From Prevotellaceae bacterium UBA5903 (GTDB lineage: Bacteria > Bacteroidota > Bacteroidia > Bacteroidales > Bacteroidaceae), in contig DJEH01000138.1 in NCBI GenBank assembly GCA_002431845.1, positions 1 through 6,950 on the forward strand: 6,950 nucleotides of DNA, in the 5' to 3' direction. Of the stretch, positions 1-4,981 are shown one piece after another. The translations under genes and the position numbers were made by a program. Numbering within the stretch: position 1 is the stretch's first letter; each line of letters opens with the position of its first letter. The notes beneath the pieces are model-generated. The model searched no databases and was not told the origin of the DNA. It saw only the letters and a list, made by a program, of their open reading frames with translations.

Positions 1-672
1 GTGCCTTACTTTGGTTGGGCTCGTCAAGATCGCAAGAGTAAACCACGTGTGAGCATTGGTGCTAAACTTGTGGCTGACCTTCTTAGTGTGGCTGGTATCG
101 ACCGTTTGATGACAATGGACTTGCATGCCGACCAAGAACAAGGCTTCTTTGATGTACCTGTAGACCACTTGTATGCATCTACTGTGATGCTTCCATACGT
201 AAAGAGCTTAAACTTGAAGAACCTTTGCATTGCTTCGCCTGACGTGGGCGGTTCTAAGCGTGCTGCTTCGTACGCTAAGTATCTTGATTGCCCTATGGTA
301 CTTTGCAACAAGAGTCGTAAAAAAGCAAACGAAGTGGCTGACATGCAAATCATTGGTGACGTTAAAGGTATGGACGTTGTACTCGTAGACGACATCGTTG
401 ATACAGCTGGTACCATCACAAAGGCTGCCGATTTGATTATGTCGTGTGGCGCAAATAGCGTTCGTGCTATTGCAAGCCATTGCATCATGTCTGGTCCTGC
501 TGACGATCGTGTTCAAGCTTCTGCATTGAAGGAAATGGTGTTTACTGATAGCATTCCTTACCGTGGCAAATGCGACAAGGTGAAGGAACTCACCGTAAGC
601 GGCATGTTGGCAGAAACTATCCGCCGTGTGATGGAAAACGAAAGTATATCTTCTCAATATCTTATCAAATAA
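1..672 (+). CDS. prs: Ribose-phosphate pyrophosphokinase (PRPP synthetase), 3' part
   Basis: This cytoplasmic enzyme transfers pyrophosphate from ATP to ribose 5-phosphate, giving PRPP for purine, pyrimidine, NAD, histidine and tryptophan synthesis. The visible 223 codons are the C-terminal part. The family is about 310 residues long, so roughly 90 are missing to the left, and the GTG at base 1 is an internal valine codon, not a start. Visible motifs, counted from base 1, are YFGWARQDR (3-11), the catalytic DLHADQEQGFFD (40-51), the flexible catalytic loop with KSRKKANE (104-111), and the PRPP-binding loop VVLVDDIVDTAGT (126-138). All expected active-site residues in this part are present. 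The gene ends with TAA and has its own terminator 30 bases further on, so it is probably the last gene of its transcript. Identity is certain; only the left boundary is unknown. Confidence 0.97.
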   Translation: MPYFGWARQDRKSKPRVSIGAKLVADLLSVAGIDRLMTMDLHADQEQGFFDVPVDHLYASTVMLPYVKSLNLKNLCIASPDVGGSKRAASYAKYLDCPMVLCNKSRKKANEVADMQIIGDVKGMDVVLVDDIVDTAGTITKAADLIMSCGANSVRAIASHCIMSGPADDRVQASALKEMVFTDSIPYRGKCDKVKELTVSGMLAETIRRVMENESISSQYLIK

Positions 673-690
673 GTACATTGATGAATGTAC
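673..690 (+). other. Small hairpin just after the prs stop codon
   Basis: A perfect inverted repeat, GTACATT / AATGTAC, has 7-bp arms around a 4-nt loop and begins at the base after the prs stop codon. No T-run follows, so it is not a terminator by itself. It may protect the 3' end of the prs mRNA or act together with the larger hairpin 9 nt downstream. Its function is an inference; the repeat itself is directly visible. Confidence 0.4.
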
Positions 691-699
691 TGATTTAAT

Positions 700-743
700 T
701 AGAGCGTCCTTTCTAAATTCAAAATAAGAAAGGACGCTTTATA
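700..743 (+). terminator. Intrinsic terminator of prs
   Basis: AGCGTCCTTTCT (703-714) pairs perfectly with AGAAAGGACGCT (727-738) around a 12-nt A-rich loop. The stem can extend outward to 700/741 with one G:U pair. The 3' arm runs into TTTA, so the U-tract is short and partly inside the stem. The position between the prs stop and the next gene start fits termination of prs. Confidence 0.85.
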
Positions 744-769
744 TGTATTATATAATATTGTATGCTTGA

Positions 770-1858
770 ATGAAAAAGAAAGAAATGTGCTACATTGCGA
801 TTGTAGCCATACTCGGTGTGTCGCTATTGATGGGATTTGCCGTAGAGGTGTTTGACATTGACTTAGGAAGCATGGCATGGGTAGCAAATTGGGTGTCGTC
901 GCCTATTGCACTTGCTATTGGCTTTGTATTTGCTCTTTTGTTTGGCAAGGTATTTCCAAACTTTAATAAGTTGATGTCAAAGAAATTGTTGCAGTATTCC
1001 GTAGTGGGACTTGGTTTAGGAATGAATGTAAACAAAGCTATAATGTCGGGTGCCGAAGGCATGTTGTTTACCATTGTTAGTGTGTTTGGTACGCTTATTC
1101 TTGGTTGGCTATTTGGTCGTAAATTGCTAAAGGTAGATTGGCAGACAAGTTATCTATTGTCGTCGGGGACTGCTATATGTGGAGGTTCTGCCATTGCTGC
1201 AGTAGGTCCGGTGATAAAGGCAAAGGCTGAAAGCATGTCGGTGGCTTTAGGAGTAGTTTTTATACTAAATGCTGTAGCACTATTTTTGTTCCCCGTGATA
1301 GGAGACATATTGGGTATGAGTATGAAACAGTTTGGCATGTGGGCTGCTATTGCCATACATGACACATCGTCGGTAGTTGGTGCTGGAGCTGCTTACGATC
1401 AAATGCATCCCGAACTTGTGGCATCACAAGGGGTTAGTGCCCTTGAAGTGGCCACAACTATTAAATTGACACGTGCTTTGTGGATTGTTGTTATAGCGCT
1501 TGTAACCCCTTTCTTGTTTAGAAAACGCTTAGCAACAGAAGGCGATGGCTCTGCTTTAAAACCTTGGTATAAGTGTGTGCCACGCTTTATCGTGTGGTTT
1601 ATTATTGCAATTCTTTTTAATACTTATGTCCTCAGCAATGGTGCGCTCATTGGCGATGTTGCAGCAACCATAGGAGGTAATTTTAGTGGAGCTGTTAGTA
1701 AATTAGCTAAGCATCTTATTACGTTGTCACTATTCTTTATCGGAGCTTCGCTCACAAGAGAAACCTTGCGTAGTGTGGGCGTAAAGCCACTTGTTCAAGG
1801 CATAATGTTGTGGGCCAGCATAAGCGTTATTAGTTTGGTATACATATTAAGTAAGTGA
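770..1858 (+). CDS. YeiH/UPF0324-family putative anion (sulfate) exporter
   Basis: This is an inner-membrane protein of 362 residues with about ten hydrophobic segments, a normal length for the YeiH family (Pfam Cons_hypoth698, annotated as putative sulfate exporters; the substrate is poorly established). Family hallmarks are clear: GTAICGGSAIAA (133-144), AIHDTSSVVGAGA (195-207), KLTRALWIV (232-240) and PRFIVWFIIAILFNT (271-285). The last segment ends at residue 360, two residues before the C terminus. The first ATG (770) is taken as the start, giving MKKKEM before the first membrane segment; ATG 785 (residue 6) is also possible. No Shine-Dalgarno sequence is seen. The gene stands alone between terminators, so context gives no clue to the substrate; no taurine, sulfonate or LysR-type regulator gene lies nearby. 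The family call is firm, while transport of sulfate is only the family label. Confidence 0.9.
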   Translation: MKKKEMCYIAIVAILGVSLLMGFAVEVFDIDLGSMAWVANWVSSPIALAIGFVFALLFGKVFPNFNKLMSKKLLQYSVVGLGLGMNVNKAIMSGAEGMLFTIVSVFGTLILGWLFGRKLLKVDWQTSYLLSSGTAICGGSAIAAVGPVIKAKAESMSVALGVVFILNAVALFLFPVIGDILGMSMKQFGMWAAIAIHDTSSVVGAGAAYDQMHPELVASQGVSALEVATTIKLTRALWIVVIALVTPFLFRKRLATEGDGSALKPWYKCVPRFIVWFIIAILFNTYVLSNGALIGDVAATIGGNFSGAVSKLAKHLITLSLFFIGASLTRETLRSVGVKPLVQGIMLWASISVISLVYILSK

Positions 1859-1882
1859 AACAAAACGTACTATAATATAATG

Positions 1883-1926
1883 AAAGCGACCTTGTGTACA
1901 AGTCTGTAGTACGCAAGGTCGCTTTT
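1883..1926 (+). terminator. Strong intrinsic terminator after the YeiH-family gene
   Basis: AAAGCGACCTTG (1883-1894) pairs perfectly with CAAGGTCGCTTT (1914-1925). The stem continues inward through 1895-1899 / 1909-1913 with one G:U pair, giving about 17 bp and a 9-nt loop. The T-run is TTTT at 1923-1926, mostly inside the stem. It sits 24 nt after the stop codon at 1856-1858. Confidence 0.88.
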
Positions 1927-1934
1927 AAGTTGTT

Positions 1935-1959
1935 GCTATAGTACTCTATAGCCTTTTTT
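1935..1959 (+). terminator. Second, tandem intrinsic terminator
   Basis: GCTATAG (1935-1941) and CTATAGC (1946-1952) form a perfect 7-bp stem with a 4-nt loop, followed by C and six T residues (1954-1959). This is the textbook hairpin plus U-tract layout on the plus strand. It begins 8 nt after the previous terminator and would back it up, insulating the downstream tRNA unit. Confidence 0.7.
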
Positions 1960-2209
1960 CAAGTCAATACCCATGTATGGGTGATTACTTTTAATTGATA
2001 ACCCAATGGTAGAATTAATGTGGATCTCCTATTGAGTGTGTGGATAAAAAAGAATGTGATACATCTAAAATAAATACTGGCAATATTTTGCTTTGTGGTA
2101 ACCAATCCCAAAGAAATATGAATACCAATATGCTGTAAAAATAATGCTATTTACGCAGGAAAGAATGCGAAAAATGAGCCTCAGTCATGATTATATAACA
2201 AAAAATAGC
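1960..2209. other. Gene-poor intergenic stretch
   Basis: These 250 bases contain no open frame of credible length on either strand; the longest ATG-initiated plus-strand frames noticed are about ten codons. The stretch is AT-rich and holds a short inverted repeat (1969-1982) and an imperfect GTAAA/TTTAC repeat near 2136-2155. No recognisable RNA gene, insertion-sequence end or decayed protein was seen. It may hold upstream control sites for the tRNA-nhaD unit. Confidence 0.5.
1969..1982. repeat. Short inverted repeat, possible operator
   Basis: ACCCAT-GT-ATGGGT has perfect 6-bp arms with a 2-nt spacer, a shape more like a dimeric-protein DNA site than an RNA hairpin. It lies about 230 bp before the tRNA promoter motif, far for direct repression, and no regulator gene is in the window. 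A chance repeat is quite possible. Confidence 0.2.
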
Positions 2210-2217
2210 TATATTTG
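2210..2217 (+). promoter_or_regulatory. Bacteroidetes-type -7 promoter element for tRNA-Gly
   Basis: TATATTTG matches the Bacteroidetes -7 consensus TAnnTTTG exactly and ends 9 nt before the first base of the tRNA, so transcription would start only a few bases before the mature 5' end. No good -33 TTTG is seen at the expected spacing, around 2187-2190. This is the only convincing promoter motif before the tRNA, nhaD and pfkA. Confidence 0.7.
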
Positions 2218-2226
2218 CAGTGAAAT

Positions 2227-2299
2227 GCGGTAGTAGCTCAGTTGGTAGAGCATGAGCTTCCCAAGCTCAGGGTCGCGGGTTCGAGCCCCGTTTACCGCT
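2227..2299 (+). tRNA. tRNA-Gly, anticodon CCC
   Basis: A complete cloverleaf can be folded by eye. The acceptor stem is GCGGTAG (2227-2233) with TTACCGC (2292-2298), with one G:U pair. The D stem is GCTC/GAGC (2236-2239, 2248-2251). The anticodon stem is TGAGC/GCTCA (2253-2257, 2265-2269) around loop TTCCCAA, with anticodon CCC at 2260-2262, reading GGG. The T stem is GCGGG/CCCGT (2275-2279, 2287-2291) with loop TTCGAGC. The discriminator base is T (2299), as usual for tRNA-Gly. CCA is not encoded; TCAC occurs instead. No terminator follows, and the nhaD-like gene begins 33 nt downstream. Confidence 0.95.
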
Positions 2300-2332
2300 C
2301 ACGTAAAATTCATTAAATTTGTTATTGACGCT

Positions 2333-3730
2333 ATGGCTGTAGTTTTGTTGTCTATCATGCTTATCGGCCTTTTGTTGATAGCAACAGAGCCTTTGCATAG
2401 AGTAAATAAGGCCGCTGTTGCTATGTTTTTCGGCGTTACGTGTTGGTTGCTCTATATAGCTTATAGCAATACATTCGTTAGTGGTGAATATACTGCTGAT
2501 TATCAAAGCTTCTTATCTCAGTGTTCTGATAGTTGTATGTCTATAAAGCAGTTTGTTGCTTCAAACATTTTTTTTAAATATGTGGTTCAGAGTGCCAATA
2601 TTGTATTGTTCTTACTTTCAACTACTTGCATCGTAGATGTGCTGAACAATAATGGGTGCTTTGACTTCTTAGCAGAGTGGATAAAGACGCGTAAGCCACG
2701 TAAAATGCTTTGGCTTTTAGCTTTCTTTACTTTTGTTATATCAGCCAATCTTGATAATCTAACCACCGTTGTATTGTTATTTTCTATCATACATCCATTG
2801 TTGCAAAGTGCCAAGCAACGACGTATCTACGGAGCTGTTATTATATTGGCGGCCAATTGTGGTGGGGCCATAACGGTTATTGGTGATATGACGAGTCTGA
2901 AGCTATGGACGGATGGCTTGGTTACCCCTTCAACATTCTTTTTGACGTTGGTTTTACCTATGTGTGCTGCTTTGTGTACCATATTATGGTTGCTCATGCG
3001 TGATTTACCAAGTAGAGTAGAACTTTCTATGGATCGTCTGCCTTATCGTGGTGACGATACATTGTTGTCGCGTCCTCAGCGTATGCTCATGCTGTTTGTA
3101 GGCATAGGTGGTTTGTGGTTTATACCGAGTTTTCATCGCATCACGTTATTGCCGCCTTTTGTAGGAGCATTGTGTGTGCTTGCCTTGTTATGGATTGTAA
3201 ATGAATTATGCAATCGGCAACTATTGGGCAGTGATAAAATGGTGCTCCGCCGCTTGCCAATGGCATTGCAATATGCTAATTTGCAAAATATGCTTTTCTT
3301 TATAGGTTTGATATTGATGTTTGGTGCAGTAGACGAAACTGGCATTATACGTCAGCTTTATGAAAAGCTATATTTGCAAGAGAGCAATGTTTATGTGGTG
3401 GGGGTAGTATCGGCAATTTTGTCCTCATTGTTAGGGCATGTACCTACGTTGATTGGCAGTATCGATTTGTTTGCACATACCACATCGGGTAGTCTTTCTG
3501 CATTGGTTGATACAGATGGATACTTGTGGCCAATGATAAGTTATGCCACAGCAATGGGAGGCTCAATGCTACTAACAGGCAGCATATCTGGCATACTGTT
3601 TATGCGCATGGAAGATGTAAACTTTGGTTGGTATTTGCGCCATATTGTGCCTAAGGTTATAGCAGGTTTTGCTGTAGGTTTCATATTGTTGGCACTCATT
3701 ATTCATGGAGTAATTTATTTCAATAATTAA
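2333..3730 (+). CDS. nhaD: NhaD-like Na+/H+ antiporter (ion transporter superfamily), divergent
   Basis: This is a 465-residue inner-membrane protein with about a dozen hydrophobic segments, the usual NhaD length. NhaD proteins exchange cytoplasmic Na+ or Li+ for protons. Visible family motifs are TEPLHRVNKAAVA (18-30), the first Asp-Asn motif NLDNLTT (139-145), AANCGGAITVIGDMTS (173-188), and MGGSMLLTGSISG (408-420) with the C-terminal FGWYLRHIVPKVIAGF (431-446). The second Asp-Asn motif, normally like SxVVDNVP, reads SLLGHVP (365-371), so both polar residues are replaced; antiport activity is therefore uncertain. ATG 2333 is chosen because the NhaD alignment starts there. An in-frame ATG at 2252 lies inside the tRNA and would add 27 unrelated residues. 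There is no Shine-Dalgarno sequence. The gene is probably cotranscribed with tRNA-Gly upstream and pfkA downstream, as no terminator separates them. Confidence 0.83.
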   Translation: MAVVLLSIMLIGLLLIATEPLHRVNKAAVAMFFGVTCWLLYIAYSNTFVSGEYTADYQSFLSQCSDSCMSIKQFVASNIFFKYVVQSANIVLFLLSTTCIVDVLNNNGCFDFLAEWIKTRKPRKMLWLLAFFTFVISANLDNLTTVVLLFSIIHPLLQSAKQRRIYGAVIILAANCGGAITVIGDMTSLKLWTDGLVTPSTFFLTLVLPMCAALCTILWLLMRDLPSRVELSMDRLPYRGDDTLLSRPQRMLMLFVGIGGLWFIPSFHRITLLPPFVGALCVLALLWIVNELCNRQLLGSDKMVLRRLPMALQYANLQNMLFFIGLILMFGAVDETGIIRQLYEKLYLQESNVYVVGVVSAILSSLLGHVPTLIGSIDLFAHTTSGSLSALVDTDGYLWPMISYATAMGGSMLLTGSISGILFMRMEDVNFGWYLRHIVPKVIAGFAVGFILLALIIHGVIYFNN

Positions 3731-3762
3731 TATAAAGACGTAAATAATAAGCATAAAATACG

Positions 3763-4740
3763 ATGAGTAAGATTAGATGTGTGGGCGTTCTTACGTCAGG
3801 TGGCGACGCTCCAGGTATGAATGCTGCAATCCGTGCGGTAACACGTAGTGGTATTTGTAATGGATATAAGATAAAAGGCATTTATCGTGGTTATGATGGC
3901 TTAATAAACGACGAAGTTAAGCCTTTTACCACTGAGGATGTGAGCAACATTATACAAACAGGTGGTACAATATTGCGCACAGCTCGTTCAAAGGAATTTC
4001 AAACACCTGCAGGGCGAAAAAAAGCGTATGAAACTTTAAAGAAAGAGTCAATAGATGCTTTGATAGTAATAGGTGGAAATGGCTCGCTCACTGGTGCAAT
4101 GCGTTTGGCTGAGGAGTATGACTTTCCTTGTATAGGTTTACCTGGCACAATTGATAACGACTTATATGGTACAGACAGTACAATAGGTTACGATACCACG
4201 TTGAACACCATTACTGAGTGTGTAGATAAAATACGCGATACTGCAACATCGCACGAACGTATTTTCTTTGTCGAAGTAATGGGGCGTGATGCAGGTTTCT
4301 TGGCTCAGAACAGTGCAATAGCAGCAGGTGCTGAAGCTGCTATTATTCCTGAAGATACAACGGGTAGCGACCAGTTGATAGAATTTATGGAGCGTGGTAT
4401 CCGTAAGAGTAAAAAGAGTTGCATCGTTATTGTGAGCGAAAGTCCAAAGTGTGGAGCCATGTATTATGCCGATCGTGTAACAAAAGAATATCCTAACTTT
4501 GATGTACGTGTGTCTATCCTTGGTCACTTGCAACGTGGTGGTAGTCCGTCGGCTCGCGACCGTATATTGGCATCGCAAGTAGGTGTTGGTGCAATTGAGG
4601 CTTTGGTACAAGGCCAACGCAACGTGATGGTTGGTGTGCGCAATAACGAGGTAGTCTATGTGCCATTTATTGATGCAGTAGGTAAGCGCAAAATAATGGA
4701 CAAAAAGCTTATCAAAGTGTTGGATGAACTCAGCATCTGA
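3763..4740 (+). CDS. pfkA: ATP-dependent 6-phosphofructokinase
   Basis: This cytoplasmic glycolytic enzyme phosphorylates fructose 6-phosphate to the 1,6-bisphosphate. It has 325 residues, close to the 320 of E. coli PfkA. Visible motifs are the nucleotide loop GVLTSGGDAPGMNAAIR (8-24), TARSKEF (73-79), GGNGS (104-108), catalytic GTIDND with base Asp131 (128-133), substrate-binding Arg166 and MGR (173-175), Glu226, Arg249 and GHLQRGGSP (254-262). Gly107 and Gly128 are the ATP-type residues; pyrophosphate-dependent enzymes have Asp and Lys there. The oddity is Asn106, where the E. coli enzyme has the Mg-ATP-binding Asp103. Glu191 matches allosteric Glu187 of E. coli, so effector control is plausible. 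It begins 32 nt after the nhaD-like gene without an intervening terminator or promoter motif, and is closed by its own terminator. Confidence 0.96.
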   Translation: MSKIRCVGVLTSGGDAPGMNAAIRAVTRSGICNGYKIKGIYRGYDGLINDEVKPFTTEDVSNIIQTGGTILRTARSKEFQTPAGRKKAYETLKKESIDALIVIGGNGSLTGAMRLAEEYDFPCIGLPGTIDNDLYGTDSTIGYDTTLNTITECVDKIRDTATSHERIFFVEVMGRDAGFLAQNSAIAAGAEAAIIPEDTTGSDQLIEFMERGIRKSKKSCIVIVSESPKCGAMYYADRVTKEYPNFDVRVSILGHLQRGGSPSARDRILASQVGVGAIEALVQGQRNVMVGVRNNEVVYVPFIDAVGKRKIMDKKLIKVLDELSI

Positions 4741-4767
4741 TGCTCATACTATTACCTTATATATTAC

Positions 4768-4807
4768 AAAGTTGCAAGCAGTGTTGTTATTGCTTGCAGC
4801 TTTTTTT
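4768..4807 (+). terminator. Intrinsic terminator after pfkA
   Basis: AAAGTTGCAAGCA (4768-4780) pairs with TGCTTGCAGCTTT (4791-4803), a 13-bp stem with one G:U pair and a 10-nt loop, running into seven T residues (4801-4807). It begins 27 nt after the pfkA stop codon and separates pfkA from the export gene. Confidence 0.9.
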
Positions 4808-4881
4808 GTGTGTAAACTCAATATTTTTCTGTTTGTTTCGTTTATATGTTAGTTGTTTCTCATAAAACAATAAAATCTTTG

Positions 4882-4889
4882 TATCTTTG
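4882..4889 (+). promoter_or_regulatory. Bacteroidetes-type -7 promoter element for the SLBB export gene
   Basis: TATCTTTG matches TAnnTTTG exactly and lies between the pfkA terminator and the next gene. A start of transcription near 4895 would leave an AT-rich leader of about 85 nt. A TTG at 4853-4855 is the nearest -33-like element but is several bases too far upstream, so the -33 part is weak. No antiterminator leader or riboswitch is recognised in the 5' untranslated region, which has no T-run or strong hairpin. Confidence 0.65.
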
Positions 4890-4981
4890 CATTTGCCTTG
4901 CTCTTTATTTACATTAAGTAGACTCTATACTTGTGCAAATAGCAACAACTTCAAATCATTATTTAGAAACATATAAACAAC

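Noticed and set aside
208..678. Long minus-strand open frames opposite prs (also 24-488)
   Set aside because: They lie entirely or almost entirely opposite a well-conserved gene, look like antisense shadows, and have no family resemblance.
1990..2070. Repeated GTGGAT and ACCCA words suggesting a regulatory repeat or iteron array
   Set aside because: Copies are few, irregularly spaced and short enough to occur by chance in AT-rich sequence.
2227..2299. tRNA gene as an integration (att) site of a mobile element
   Set aside because: No integrase gene and no direct repeat of the tRNA 3' end was seen in the window; housekeeping genes follow immediately.
2252..2332. In-frame N-terminal extension of 27 codons to the nhaD-like gene, starting at ATG 2252
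   Set aside because: The ATG lies inside the tRNA anticodon arm, the added residues look unlike a transporter N terminus, and NhaD similarity begins at the ATG at 2333.
4162..4617. 151-codon minus-strand frame opposite pfkA
   Set aside because: It overlaps the catalytic core of pfkA and its Cys/Thr/Tyr-rich translation resembles no known protein; it is a codon-bias shadow.
4846..4917. Small 23-codon frame before the SLBB export gene
   Set aside because: It overlaps the promoter motif, so it would not be on the transcript from that promoter, and its content is unremarkable.
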